DNA of 64,000 nucleotides from Bacteroidales bacterium UBA1410 (GCA_002305015.1 DBPW01000002.1:13793-77792), one strand, 5' to 3'; shown: positions 37,426 through 47,253, numbered from the stretch's first letter. A program made the numbers and translations. Notes: a model not told the origin generated them from the letters alone.

Positions 37426-38748
37426 TTATTTATATTTTACCCATTTTATTATTTCTTTTACCGTGGGTTTTTTCCCATACATCAATATTCCTACACGATA
37501 AATTTTGGCAGAAAAAATCGAAATAACGACAAAAGAACCGTATAAAATGATCACTGAAAGAATTTTTTCCCAAGCCGGAATCCCAAAAGGAATGCGCACC
37601 ATCATCACCACAGGTGAAGTAAAAGGGATAAATGAACACCAGAAAGCTAATGGACCGTCAGGATTTTCTATGCTGTAAAAACCGGCATAAAAAGCAAATA
37701 AGAGAATAATCGTTATAGGCATCATAAATTGTTGAGTATCTTGTTCATTGTCGACCGAAGCCCCGATCATAGCAAAGATAGATGCATACAACACATATCC
37801 ACCAATAAAGAAAACGATGAAATATAAGATGATTTCCAACCAATTTATCGTTTGAAACATGGCAACAATTTCCGACATATTTACCGGCTGCATTGAGTTG
37901 TTCATCAGTTGAGAAGAGGTAGCTGCATCGTTAGAAAAAACCGGCAAAATGCCTAAAACCATGGTCAGACTACCTAGCAGCAATGCCCAAATGAAGAGTT
38001 GTGTTAATCCCACTAACCCGATTCCGACGATTTTTCCGATTAGCAAATTTACCGGTTTAACGGAAGATACCAGTACTTCTACAATTCGACTCCGCTTTTC
38101 TTCCAGTACAGCTTGCATCACCATTCCCCCGTAACTCATAAGAAAAATGTATATCAACAGGGTGAAAGCGATACCAACAATAGAGGAAAGCATTGAAGAA
38201 GAGGCAAAGGTTTCTCCCTCTTTGTTCAAACGCAACGTCGAAACAGTCACATTAGCACCCGATTCAATGATGTGGCGAACTTTTACGATGGTTTGAGCAT
38301 CCACATTGCCGGAAGCAGATAATTCGTCGAGCTTTTGTCGCGTCACTTTTTCCGAAAGTACTTTTTCGATGTTTTTCAATAAACTCATCGGAACTTGTTT
38401 TTCGGAGATCAAGAATACATTCTGCGGTTTTTTACTCAAATCGTCCGTTATTTGAAGAATGGCAAAAAAATCTTTTCCAAGCCGAGGAGTATAATTAGCT
38501 GATTCGTCTGCTTTACCGACGATTTCAAATCGGTAGTCATCCGTGGATTTAAATTCAGGAGCATAAATTCCTGTATGATCAATCACGACAATTTTTTTGA
38601 TTTCGGAATCTTTTATTGTCGATAACCAAAGAGGAACAAAAGCCAATGCTAAAAAAAGGACCGGCATGAATATCGTGAAAAGGATAAACGTTTTTTTTGT
38701 GACGCGAGAACTATATTCGCGTTGTATGATTAATCCGAGCGTATTCAT
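37426..38748 (-). CDS. ABC-2 type permease (NatB-like)
   Basis: A 440-residue membrane protein with one N-terminal helix (about 20-42), a soluble periplasmic domain (about 45-175) and five to six C-terminal helices (about 185-425): the NatB/YhaP-type ABC-2 exporter layout. EEKRSRIVEVLVSSVKP near residue 220 is the coupling segment typical of this family. Its start overlaps the ATPase stop by 4 bases, so the pair forms one exporter. Na+ or drug export is known for relatives; the cargo here is unknown. Confidence 0.88.
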   Translation of the reverse strand: MNTLGLIIQREYSSRVTKKTFILFTIFMPVLFLALAFVPLWLSTIKDSEIKKIVVIDHTGIYAPEFKSTDDYRFEIVGKADESANYTPRLGKDFFAILQITDDLSKKPQNVFLISEKQVPMSLLKNIEKVLSEKVTRQKLDELSASGNVDAQTIVKVRHIIESGANVTVSTLRLNKEGETFASSSMLSSIVGIAFTLLIYIFLMSYGGMVMQAVLEEKRSRIVEVLVSSVKPVNLLIGKIVGIGLVGLTQLFIWALLLGSLTMVLGILPVFSNDAATSSQLMNNSMQPVNMSEIVAMFQTINWLEIILYFIVFFIGGYVLYASIFAMIGASVDNEQDTQQFMMPITIILLFAFYAGFYSIENPDGPLAFWCSFIPFTSPVVMMVRIPFGIPAWEKILSVIILYGSFVVISIFSAKIYRVGILMYGKKPTVKEIIKWVKYK

Positions 38749-39671
38749 AAGTCGTTGTCTTTTATGGACTGAGATGTAACCGCACTCACGAAAACCTCGC
38801 GCATGGTAGGAAGTTCTTCTTCGAAAGAAATTACCGGATAGGTATTCAAGATCAGTTTGATAAGTTCCGTATTTTCCATCTCGACCTTTTTTTGAATTCT
38901 CACATCGATATATTCGTGTTTTTTTTCTTTGGATAGTACAGTAAATGATTCATTCTCCATTTCAAAATCATCAGAAAATAATCTGAAGCGAAGAACATGT
39001 TGCCTGTAGGCGTTTCTGATTTCAAAAACATTTCCATGCAACACCACTTTCGATTGATTGATCAAAGCAATGTTATCACATAATTCTTCCACCGATTCCA
39101 TATCGTGAGTAGAGAGAAGAACAGTTTTTCCTTCATTTTTGAGCCGAAGTATCTCGTTTTTGATGATATCGGCATTTAAGGGATCGAAACCGCTAAAGGG
39201 TTCATCTAAAATTATCAAGTCGGGATTGTGGATAACGGTAGCAATAAATTGCACTTTTTGCTGCATCCCCTTCGACAATTCTTCAACTTTACGGTTATAC
39301 CAATTCGTGATGTTGAACTGACGGAACCATTTTGTCAGTTCAGTTTGTGCATTTTTTCTCGACATCCCCCTAAGTTGAGCAAGATACATCACCTGATCGC
39401 CCACTTTCATTTTTTTATACAGGCCTCTTTCTTCGGGTAAATAGCCGATACGATACACATCTTGCCCGGAAAACGGACGGCCGTTAACGAGGATTACACC
39501 ACTGTCAGGCGCAATGATGCGGGTAATGATGCGGATGAGCGTGCTTTTCCCTGCGCCGTTTGGACCAAGAAGGCCAAAGACAGAACCTTGTGGCACAGCG
39601 ATGCTCACACCATTTAATGCCAAATGTTCGGCATACTGTTTTACAATATCTTTCGTTTCGAGATAATACAT
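38745..39671 (-). CDS. ABC transporter ATP-binding protein (NatA-like)
   Basis: A 308-residue ATPase. Walker A GPNGAGKSTL near residue 36, signature LSKGMQQKVQ, Walker B LIILDEPFSGFDPL, switch His in LSTHDM. The C-terminal about 85 residues form the DUF4162-like extension found in NatA-type exporters. It works with the overlapping permease gene and lies 42 bases after dnaG, possibly in the same transcript. Confidence 0.92.
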   Translation of the reverse strand: MYYLETKDIVKQYAEHLALNGVSIAVPQGSVFGLLGPNGAGKSTLIRIITRIIAPDSGVILVNGRPFSGQDVYRIGYLPEERGLYKKMKVGDQVMYLAQLRGMSRKNAQTELTKWFRQFNITNWYNRKVEELSKGMQQKVQFIATVIHNPDLIILDEPFSGFDPLNADIIKNEILRLKNEGKTVLLSTHDMESVEELCDNIALINQSKVVLHGNVFEIRNAYRQHVLRFRLFSDDFEMENESFTVLSKEKKHEYIDVRIQKKVEMENTELIKLILNTYPVISFEEELPTMREVFVSAVTSQSIKDNDL

Positions 39672-39713
39672 GTAAATAGGAGTAAGAAACCTTAGCTAAT
39701 GAGAAATCCGGGT

Positions 39714-41720
39714 TTAATATTTCAATACAATGCGTTCCCCCAATATTTTAGCCAATTCTTTTTTGATATTTTGTAATTGCTGTAATTCCTGAAGAAGGAT
39801 TATCATTTCGTCGGCATCCGCTTGTTGGATAGCTTTTTTTACATTCTCAATCTTTTGCATAACATAGGCATTTTTCAGTTCGGTAGTAGCTCGCGGCACC
39901 AATGCTTCAAGCAAATTTTCTTCAATGAGACGAGAATCTTTATTGTTGATATCTTCGCCCAAAAATTTAGCATGAATCTTACTAAGATGATATTTATCGG
40001 TCATCAACTCTGAGGCTAGTTTACCGATTTTTGGGTCATGATGATAAAGAAAATACTTGTCGGGCGCAAAATCCTTTTCTGTCGATTTTTCTACAGCTTC
40101 TTCAAATATTTGCTGATATATAGGATGGGTAAATTGGATATGATCACGTTCAAGATCATATTTTATAAAATGGATGACCGAAGGACCTTCTTCAACAAGA
40201 ACATCAATTTCGACCACATTTTTGCCTTCCCGCCGTTTTTCTTTTTTAAAACGTCTATAAATCGGGTTCATGCCATAACGAATAACATATCGGATGATTT
40301 GTCGTTCATACTTCTCATAGGGATCTTCCGGAAAAAAAGAGCGAGACGCATCATCATGATCAACAGGTAAATCTTCTTTCTTGTCAGAAGAGCGTTCCTT
40401 TTGTTTTTCAATATTTTTTAATCGGATTTTGTTGACTTCTCTAATCAGTATTTTTTCGTCAACATTCATCAAGCCGGCACAATCATGAATATAAACGGAA
40501 CGAGTAATATTGTTGTGGATCACCGAAATACTTTGTACAAGATCGGTAATCAATCCGGCGCGTTTTATGGGATCGTTGGCTGCTTCTTTTAGTAGAAGTT
40601 GGGTCTTGAAACGAATAAAATCGACTTCATGTTCGTTGATATAACGGCTAAAACTTTCCGCATTTTGTTTGCGCGCAAACGAATCGGGATCTTCACCATC
40701 GGGCAGCAATACCACTTTCACATTCATGCCTTCTTCAAGCAGCAAATCGATTCCGCGCAACGCAGCCTTAATCCCTGCCGTATCGCCATCATACAAAACC
40801 GTAATATTATTGGAGAAACGGCGAATCAAACGTATCTGTCCGTGCGTAAGCGCTGTTCCCGACGATGCAACTACGTTCTCTATCCCCGCCTGATGCATGG
40901 AAATTACATCGGTATAGCCTTCCACCAAATAACAACGATCTTGTTTGACTATGGCATTTTTGGCAAAATAGATTCCGTAAAGCTCATTGCTCTTGGAGTA
41001 AATTTCGCTTTCGGGTGAATTGATGTATTTCCCTGTGTTTTCTGCCTTTTTAAGAATGCGGCCACCAAAAGCCACCACTTTTCCCGAAAGGGTATGAACA
41101 GGGAAAATGACTCTTCCTCGGAAACGGTCAGTGAGCGGGAGCATACTCTCTTCCCCTACTGCAAGCCCTGACTTTAATAAATATTCGCGCTGATAACCGG
41201 CCTTCAGTGCCCCGGAAGAAAAAGCATCGCGTTGTTCGGGGCTATATCCGAGTTGAAATTTTTTAATGATATCGTCCCGGAAACCGCGTTCACGAAAATA
41301 ACTCATTCCGACAGCTCTTCCTTCAGGATGTTCATGAAGTGTTTTCACGAAGAAATCGCGGGCATATTCGTTCAAGATAAACAGGCTTTCGCGGATGCTC
41401 TGTGCTTGCTTTTCTTCGTCGGTCAGTTCCTTTTCTTCTACTTCAATGTGGTATTTTTTTGCCAGATATTTCAATGCTTCATAATAGGAGAGTTGCTCGT
41501 GTTTCATGATAAAATGCACCGGAGCACCTCCTTCTCCGCATACAAAGCACTTGCAAATGTTTTTGGCAGGAGAAACGTAAAATGACGGCGAATGATCATC
41601 ATGAAAGGGACACAAGCCAACATAATTCGATCCCCTTTTGCGAAGTGTAATGAAATCGGCTACCACATCTACAATACGTGCAGCATCCTGAATACGTTCT
41701 ATAGTAACTTGATCAATCAT
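39714..41720 (-). CDS. dnaG: DNA primase
   Basis: A 668-residue primase that makes RNA primers at the replication fork. The N-terminal zinc-binding domain has CPFHDD ... CKCFVCGEGG (about residues 37-66), the Toprim catalytic core shows YLVEGYTDV near residue 265, and a C-terminal helicase-binding region follows. An upstream in-frame GTG at 41732 is possible, but MIDQVTIERIQDAA is the family start. It is divergent from ilvE. Confidence 0.96.
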   Translation of the reverse strand: MIDQVTIERIQDAARIVDVVADFITLRKRGSNYVGLCPFHDDHSPSFYVSPAKNICKCFVCGEGGAPVHFIMKHEQLSYYEALKYLAKKYHIEVEEKELTDEEKQAQSIRESLFILNEYARDFFVKTLHEHPEGRAVGMSYFRERGFRDDIIKKFQLGYSPEQRDAFSSGALKAGYQREYLLKSGLAVGEESMLPLTDRFRGRVIFPVHTLSGKVVAFGGRILKKAENTGKYINSPESEIYSKSNELYGIYFAKNAIVKQDRCYLVEGYTDVISMHQAGIENVVASSGTALTHGQIRLIRRFSNNITVLYDGDTAGIKAALRGIDLLLEEGMNVKVVLLPDGEDPDSFARKQNAESFSRYINEHEVDFIRFKTQLLLKEAANDPIKRAGLITDLVQSISVIHNNITRSVYIHDCAGLMNVDEKILIREVNKIRLKNIEKQKERSSDKKEDLPVDHDDASRSFFPEDPYEKYERQIIRYVIRYGMNPIYRRFKKEKRREGKNVVEIDVLVEEGPSVIHFIKYDLERDHIQFTHPIYQQIFEEAVEKSTEKDFAPDKYFLYHHDPKIGKLASELMTDKYHLSKIHAKFLGEDINNKDSRLIEENLLEALVPRATTELKNAYVMQKIENVKKAIQQADADEMIILLQELQQLQNIKKELAKILGERIVLKY

Positions 41721-41781
41721 ATTTTGTAGCACGAAAATAGTGATTTAAATTGTTAATTTTACATTTTTGATGAAATAATAT

Positions 41782-41789
41782 TATCTTTG
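41782..41789 (+). promoter_or_regulatory. Putative -7 element of ilvE
   Basis: TATCTTTG fits TAnnTTTG, 56 bases before the ilvE start, in the short divergent gap with dnaG. Confidence 0.6.
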
Positions 41790-41845
41790 TGGGTTTAGAT
41801 AATTCAAAATAAACAATTCAATATTCTCTTATAAATTTTTACAAC

Positions 41846-42865
41846 ATGGATACGATTGATTGGTCGAATTTATCGTTCGGCTATATGAAAACCGATTATA
41901 ACGTACGAAGTTATTATCGTGACGGAAAATGGAGTGAGCCTCAACTGGAAACCTCCGAATATCTGAATCTGCATATGGCAGCCACGTGTTTGCATTACGG
42001 GCAGGAAGTATTTGAAGGGCAGAAGGCTTTTATGGGAAAAGACGGCAAAGTGCGTATCTTTCGCATGCGTGATAATGCATTGCGAATGCAATCGTCTGCA
42101 CGCGGTATTTTGATGGCAGAACCGCCGGTAGAATTATTTGAAGAGATGGTGGTAACGGCAGTCAAAAAAAATCGGCGGTTTGTTCCGCCTTACGAAAGCG
42201 GAGCTTCCCTTTATATTCGTCCGTTACTGATCGGAACCACTGCTCAAGTTGGAGTGAGACCTGCCAAAGAATACCTTCTTATTGTTTTTGTTACACCGGT
42301 CGGTCCTTATTTCAAAGAAGGATTTAAACCTACACCCATGGTAATTTTGCGCGAATATGATCGTGCAGCACCTCTAGGAACAGGAAGGTATAAAGTGGGT
42401 GGAAATTATGCTGCGGGTCTGCCGGCTGACGAAAAAGCCCACAGAATGGGATATTCTTCCGTATTGTATCTCGACGCTAAAGAAAAAAAGTATATCGATG
42501 AATGTGGTCCTGCAAATTTCTTCGGAATTAAAAATAACACGTATGTTACGCCGGAATCTACTTCCATTCTTCCATCCATAACCAATAAAAGTTTGATGCA
42601 ACTGGCAAAAGATATGGGGATGAAGATTGAGCAACGTCGTGTTCCGGTGGAAGAGCTTTCTACATTTGAAGAAGCCGGTGCTTGCGGAACGGCCGCCGTA
42701 ATTAGTCCTATTTCGCGTATTGATGATTTGGCTGAAAATAAAACGTATGTGTTCTGCACGGACGATAAACCGGGACCGGTTTGCGAGAAGTTATATCATA
42801 AACTGCGAGCCATTCAATATGGTGACGAGCCCGATCCTTACGGTTGGATAACCGTGTTGGATTAA
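41846..42865 (+). CDS. ilvE: Branched-chain amino acid aminotransferase
   Basis: A 339-residue class IV PLP aminotransferase interconverting Leu/Ile/Val with their 2-oxo acids. CLHYGQEVFEGQKAF near residues 49-64 and the PLP lysine in GTGRYKVGGNYAAGL near residue 182 are diagnostic, as is ECGPANFFGI. It resembles the eukaryotic-like long BCAT branch found in Bacteroidales. Single gene with terminator. Confidence 0.95.
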   Translation: MDTIDWSNLSFGYMKTDYNVRSYYRDGKWSEPQLETSEYLNLHMAATCLHYGQEVFEGQKAFMGKDGKVRIFRMRDNALRMQSSARGILMAEPPVELFEEMVVTAVKKNRRFVPPYESGASLYIRPLLIGTTAQVGVRPAKEYLLIVFVTPVGPYFKEGFKPTPMVILREYDRAAPLGTGRYKVGGNYAAGLPADEKAHRMGYSSVLYLDAKEKKYIDECGPANFFGIKNNTYVTPESTSILPSITNKSLMQLAKDMGMKIEQRRVPVEELSTFEEAGACGTAAVISPISRIDDLAENKTYVFCTDDKPGPVCEKLYHKLRAIQYGDEPDPYGWITVLD

Positions 42866-42873
42866 AATAAATC

Positions 42874-42907
42874 AAACCGGGTTTCTATGATGATTCCCGG
42901 TTTTTTT
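42874..42907. terminator. Terminator between ilvE and the CYTH gene
   Basis: AAACCGGG at 42874-42881 pairs with CCCGGTTT at 42896-42903, followed by T residues. It overlaps the last bases of the convergent CYTH gene. Confidence 0.85.
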
Positions 42908-43379
42908 ATTTTTTCCATTTACAATAAGGATATTTAGATAAATACGCGTTATAATATCGGATATCGTTTGTAACTTCTTCTCCCAGCCATTCCGGCTTTT
43001 CAAACGGCTGATTCTCACTCTCTAACTCAATTTCGGCAATGGTGAGTCCCTCATTTTCCCCATGAAATTCATCTACCTCAAATGTACTTTTTCCCACTTT
43101 TACCACATAACGTGTTTTTTCGATAACCGATTTTCCGCAAAACTTCAGCATATCTTCCGCTTCTTTTAAAGGGATCTCATATTCCCATTCATAGCGGGAA
43201 AACTCACTGCCATTAACTGTGCTTTTGATGGTCAGATATGCCTTTTCATCGGATATACGAACCCTTACAACCAGTGGCGAATCCGTAGAAAGATATCCCT
43301 GCATGATACGATGAAAAGCAGATGACTTTGATTTATAGTCGCCCTTCACCAAGAATTTCCGTTCTATCTCATACTTCAT
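42906..43379 (-). CDS. CYTH domain protein
   Basis: A 157-residue CYTH (CyaB/thiamine triphosphatase) family protein. The defining EIERKFLV sits at residues 4-11, and alternating acidic and basic strands (RVRISDEKAYLTIKS, EFSRYEWEYEIP, KTRYVV, EVDEFHGENEGL) line the triphosphate tunnel. Relatives hydrolyse inorganic triphosphate or thiamine triphosphate or act as class IV adenylate cyclases; the substrate is not decided by sequence. The start is the family start; seven open codons precede it. Confidence 0.92.
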   Translation of the reverse strand: MKYEIERKFLVKGDYKSKSSAFHRIMQGYLSTDSPLVVRVRISDEKAYLTIKSTVNGSEFSRYEWEYEIPLKEAEDMLKFCGKSVIEKTRYVVKVGKSTFEVDEFHGENEGLTIAEIELESENQPFEKPEWLGEEVTNDIRYYNAYLSKYPYCKWKK

Positions 43380-43397
43380 AAAGATGAATTTTGTGGC

Positions 43398-43405
43398 CAA
43401 ATGTA
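43398..43405 (-). promoter_or_regulatory. Putative -7 element of the CYTH gene
   Basis: CAAATGTA on the plus strand reads TACATTTG on the minus strand, 18 bases before the start, implying a very short leader. Confidence 0.5.
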
Positions 43406-43461
43406 TGAAAAATAATCGAAGGAATAGTCGAAAGGTTCCATTAAAAAATGATGAATGTTAA

Positions 43462-43605
43462 ATATCAAATCGTGTAGTATTTAAAGCTAAGTTCAACTTA
43501 GAAGCGCAAAGCGATACGGAGATAAAGGGAGATGTAATCGAAAATCCGGTCATTAAAAATGTCCGCATCAATGGCAAAAAAATCGATTTGTTTGCTACCG
43601 ATTAA
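43462..43605 (+). pseudogene. Orphan C-terminal gene fragment (decayed gene)
   Basis: In the plus-strand frame from 43462 to the TAA at 43603-43605 there are 47 open codons with natural protein composition (for example KFNLEAQSDTEIKGDVIEN and NGKKIDLFATD). There is no ATG, and a stop lies directly before 43462. It looks like the tail of a lost gene between the CYTH and PBP1A genes. A GTG start at 43474 would make a 43-residue peptide, the alternative reading. Its family is not recognised. The rest of the 263-base gap shows nothing else. Confidence 0.4.
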
Positions 43606-43642
43606 ACCGGAATTATTCCCACAATAAATATTCCTTGTCGGA

Positions 43643-46024
43643 TTAATTGAACATATCATCGATTCCTTCGGTTGTCACTTCCTCGTATTCCGAAGGGTAA
43701 TTTTGCGTTCCGGAGCACGGATTCTTATATTGGGGCGGAACCTCAAAAACACCGTTGTCGCTCATATTCAGCGAGGGATCGGCGTATATTTTTTGGTAGA
43801 ATAGTCCGTGGATGGGCAACGCCATACTTGCCCCTTGGCCATATGCCATGCGGTCGAAATGAATGGAACGGTCTTCTCCGCCCACCCAGCATCCGGCAAC
43901 AATCGAAGGAGTAAACGACATGAACCAACCGTCGGAATGGTTTTGTGTGGTTCCTGTTTTGCCTCCCATTTCTCCTTTCAGGTTATAAATCCTTCGTAAT
44001 CGACTGCCCGTTCCTCCGTCAATTACCGCTTTCAGCATATCGAGCATTTTGTATGACGTACTTTCGCTGAATATTTCGTGCATTTGAGGAATAAACGTTG
44101 CAATTAGGTTGCCGTAAGAATCTTCTATATGGGTTACCATCAGGGGTTCCACACGAATACCCTTGTTTACAAATGAAGAATATCCACTCACCATTTCCGA
44201 AACAGAAGCATCGCAAATACCCAGTGCGAGTGAAACCACCGGGTCTATCGGACTTTTAAGCCCGAAGGATTTCAGCAATCGGGCAAAGGCATACGGCGAA
44301 AACATTTTCATTAAATATGCCGTTACCCAGTTACTCGAATTTTGTAACCCCCATTTGATGGTCACCAGTTCGCCAACAGCACGAGCACCCGGGTTTTGCG
44401 GGGTCCATTCCCGTCCGTTTTCATCCGTCAGCGTTTGAGGAACGTGCAGCATTTGGTCGCAGGGCGTCATCCCTTCTTCCATAGCCAGGGTATAAAGGAA
44501 AGGCTTGATGGTTGAACCTATCTGCCTTTTCCCTGTACTGACCATATCGTATTTGAAGAATTTGAAGTCGGGTCCCCCTACATATGCCTTTACATGTCCT
44601 GTATAAGGATCCATTGCCATGAATCCCGAACGAAGAAATGATTTATGATATCGGATGGAATCCCAAGGCGTCATAACCGTATCGATTTCTCCTTTTTCCC
44701 AAGAGAAAACTTTCATTTCTACTTCTTCGTTTTTGAAATACCTCAAAATCTCTTCTTCGCTATAACCGGCTTTTTTCATACCCCTGTATCGATCGGTCTG
44801 ACGCATGGCATTTGCCATCAGATCTTCCACTTTGTTGCTGACATCGGAAGAGAACGGTGCATATTTTTTCCCTGCTTTTTCTTTATCAAAAAGAGGTTGT
44901 AAATAACCTCCGAGATATTCTTTGACGGATTCTTCGGCATATTTTTGCATACGTGAATCGATAGTCGAATATATTTTCAACCCATCGGTATAAATATTGT
45001 AATCCGAGCCGTCGGTTTTTTTGTTTTTATGGCACCATCCATATAGAGGATTGGTTTCCCATGCAATGGAATCTTCAATAAATTGTTGCCGTTGCCATGT
45101 TGCGGGATAATCTCTTTTATCGGGCTTATTTGCCATCATAATCATGCCCAGGTATTGACGAAAATAGGGAGCCGGAACATCCACATGACTCAGTCTGTTA
45201 AAGTCAACGTTTAGAGGCGTTTGTTTGAGTGAATCGGCCTCCTGTCGGCTCAGGTATCCGGCTTTTCGCATTTGCTCGATTACCACATTGCGTCGTTGGA
45301 GAGTAAGTTCCGGTCGGCGTATAGGATTATAGAGTGACGAATTTTTCAACATGCCTATCAACATGGCCGATTCCTGAATATTCAATTCGGCCGGTTTTTT
45401 GTTGAAATAGGTTCGTGCAGCCGATTCTATACCTACGGCGTTGTAGTTGAAATCGTATTTATTGAGATATAAATTGATAATTTCATCCTTGCTGTAATAA
45501 CGCTCCAATTTGACGGCGATCACCCATTCGATGGGTTTTTGCATCATTCGCTGTAATTTGTTTCCGGCCTTGGGGGAGTAAAGCAATTTTGCCAATTGTT
45601 GGGTAATGGTACTTCCTCCTCCGCTATCTTCCTGTTGGAGGAGAAGGGTTTTCACGATGGCACGTCCCAAACCGATAACATCAATTCCCGAATGTTTATA
45701 AAAACGAATATCTTCTGTGGCTATCAATGCATCGATAAGGTGAGGTGAAAGATCGGAATATTTCACAAAAATGCGATTTTCTTTGTTTTGTGAAAAAGTA
45801 AAAAGGAGCTGTCCATCGGTTGAGACAACCTGAGAAGCATATTTATCGATCGGATTCTCCAATTCTTCAATATTGGGAATATATCCGATAGCTCCTACGG
45901 AAATCAAGCCGAAGATGAGGATGCCCAAAATGAGTAGGAATCCGTAAATTTCCCACATCCATTTTATCACGTTCTGTTTTGATTCGGATGAATTATTTTG
46001 TTTGCTTTTTTTTCTTTTGCCCAT
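43643..46024 (-). CDS. Penicillin-binding protein 1A (class A PBP)
   Basis: A 793-residue bifunctional peptidoglycan synthase. A short cytoplasmic tail is followed by a transmembrane anchor (about residues 24-46), a GT51 glycosyltransferase domain with catalytic E104 in ATEDIRFYKHSGID, then the transpeptidase domain with the SxxK motif in GSTIKPF, SSN in LQNSSNW and KTGTT near residue 690. An outer-loop region at about 330-460 carries the family's variable insert. It has its own promoter, with the ROK gene terminator upstream. Confidence 0.96.
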   Translation of the reverse strand: MGKRKKSKQNNSSESKQNVIKWMWEIYGFLLILGILIFGLISVGAIGYIPNIEELENPIDKYASQVVSTDGQLLFTFSQNKENRIFVKYSDLSPHLIDALIATEDIRFYKHSGIDVIGLGRAIVKTLLLQQEDSGGGSTITQQLAKLLYSPKAGNKLQRMMQKPIEWVIAVKLERYYSKDEIINLYLNKYDFNYNAVGIESAARTYFNKKPAELNIQESAMLIGMLKNSSLYNPIRRPELTLQRRNVVIEQMRKAGYLSRQEADSLKQTPLNVDFNRLSHVDVPAPYFRQYLGMIMMANKPDKRDYPATWQRQQFIEDSIAWETNPLYGWCHKNKKTDGSDYNIYTDGLKIYSTIDSRMQKYAEESVKEYLGGYLQPLFDKEKAGKKYAPFSSDVSNKVEDLMANAMRQTDRYRGMKKAGYSEEEILRYFKNEEVEMKVFSWEKGEIDTVMTPWDSIRYHKSFLRSGFMAMDPYTGHVKAYVGGPDFKFFKYDMVSTGKRQIGSTIKPFLYTLAMEEGMTPCDQMLHVPQTLTDENGREWTPQNPGARAVGELVTIKWGLQNSSNWVTAYLMKMFSPYAFARLLKSFGLKSPIDPVVSLALGICDASVSEMVSGYSSFVNKGIRVEPLMVTHIEDSYGNLIATFIPQMHEIFSESTSYKMLDMLKAVIDGGTGSRLRRIYNLKGEMGGKTGTTQNHSDGWFMSFTPSIVAGCWVGGEDRSIHFDRMAYGQGASMALPIHGLFYQKIYADPSLNMSDNGVFEVPPQYKNPCSGTQNYPSEYEEVTTEGIDDMFN

Positions 46025-46069
46025 ATATTTTTATAGCAAAGAGTACGATTAACTCTCGGAATTTCACTG

Positions 46070-46077
46070 CAAAGATA
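46070..46077 (-). promoter_or_regulatory. Putative -7 element of the PBP1A gene
   Basis: CAAAGATA on the plus strand reads TATCTTTG on the minus strand, 45 bases before the start. Confidence 0.6.
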
Positions 46078-46108
46078 CACCATAATTTTCAATTAACATA
46101 CAACAAAT

Positions 46109-46140
46109 AAAAATGAGGTGCCCAAAAAATGAGCACCTCA
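46109..46140 (-). terminator. Rho-independent terminator of the ROK kinase gene
   Basis: TGAGGTGC at 46114-46121 pairs with GCACCTCA at 46133-46140; on the minus strand the hairpin is followed by TTTTT. Confidence 0.85.
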
Positions 46141-46182
46141 AAAAAGTGAACTATTTTGATTAAATCGATTTTTCGTGTCTTT

Positions 46183-47142
46183 CTATACTTCCCAACCTAA
46201 AGCGCTTGCACCCAGAACAGCAGCATCATCCTCTTTCAATCCCGAAAAAAGTATTTTCACTTTGTTTTTGAATATCTTTAAAAGGTTTTTTTCCATACTC
46301 TCTTTGGTGGGCTTGAGAATAAAGTCGCCGGCTTTTGCCAGACCTCCGAAAAGGATAATGGCTTCCGGACTTGAAAAAGCCACAAAATCGGCGAATGCTT
46401 CACCCAGTATATTTCCTGTAAAATTAAAGATAGAGATGGCAACCTCATCACCTGTTACGGCAGCGTCGTATACGTCTTTGGAAGTAATGTCCTCAACCGG
46501 AATATTTCTTAAGAGGGTAGGGGTATCGGGATTTAGATCCAAGATTTCCCTTGCGGTTCGTGCTACACCTGTTGCCGATGTATATGCTTCGAGACACCCG
46601 TTTCTTCCACAACCACACAACCGACCATTATTGCGGCGCATAATCACATGACCGAGCTCACCGGCGAAACCGTCATGACCATAAACCAACTGCCCGTTTA
46701 CGACAATTCCGCTTCCGACGCCTGTTCCGAGCGTAATTTCAATGAAATCCTTCATGTCGCGTGCAGCCCCGTAGGTCATTTCTCCAATTGCAGCAGCATT
46801 GGCATCATTGGTCAGGGCAACAGGTATGCCGATTCGTTCTTCCAGCATCTGTGCAAAAGGAATAACTCCTTTCCATGGAAGGTTGGGTGCAAATTCAATG
46901 CTGCCGGAAAAGTAATTGCCGTTAGGTGCTCCAACACCGATTCCTCTAATGGTATCTTTTGAGAAAGGATCCTTCAGTATGTCGTTAAGAGCCTGTGCGA
47001 GTTCGTCTAAATAATCGCCGACGTCTTCATGACGACCGGTTTTAATGGCTCCGCTTCTTAAAATCTGGCCTCTTTTATCTACAATTCCGAAGACGGTGTT
47101 GGTCCCGCCGATATCAATTCCTATTACATAAGGTTGATCCAT
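46183..47142 (-). CDS. ROK family sugar kinase (glucokinase-like)
   Basis: A 319-residue ROK protein. The ATP site opens with IGIDIGGTNTVFGIVD, the sugar-binding GELGH motif (FAGELGHVIM) is present, and the ROK zinc site is CGCGRNGCLEAY near residue 180. There is no N-terminal helix-turn-helix, so this is a kinase and not a NagC-type repressor. Glucose is the likely substrate in Bacteroidales; N-acetylmannosamine or other hexoses remain possible. The start MDQPYVIGID is chosen by family fit. Confidence 0.92.
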   Translation of the reverse strand: MDQPYVIGIDIGGTNTVFGIVDKRGQILRSGAIKTGRHEDVGDYLDELAQALNDILKDPFSKDTIRGIGVGAPNGNYFSGSIEFAPNLPWKGVIPFAQMLEERIGIPVALTNDANAAAIGEMTYGAARDMKDFIEITLGTGVGSGIVVNGQLVYGHDGFAGELGHVIMRRNNGRLCGCGRNGCLEAYTSATGVARTAREILDLNPDTPTLLRNIPVEDITSKDVYDAAVTGDEVAISIFNFTGNILGEAFADFVAFSSPEAIILFGGLAKAGDFILKPTKESMEKNLLKIFKNKVKILFSGLKEDDAAVLGASALGWEV

Positions 47143-47188
47143 GATTTTTTTGTTTTTTAAAAAGTTAGTCAATGATGATTAGTTTTCG

Positions 47189-47196
47189 CAAATATA
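47189..47196 (-). promoter_or_regulatory. Putative -7 element of the ROK kinase gene
   Basis: CAAATATA on the plus strand reads TATATTTG on the minus strand, 46 bases before the start. Confidence 0.55.
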
Positions 47197-47253
47197 CAGG
47201 TTTTTTTATCAATTTACTTTTTTATGCTTGAAAATTTTTTATTTTAAATTTAT

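Noticed and set aside
43379..43642. Promoter or riboswitch in the CYTH-PBP1A gap
   Set aside because: Most of the gap is explained by the protein-like fragment; no conserved riboswitch core is recognised.
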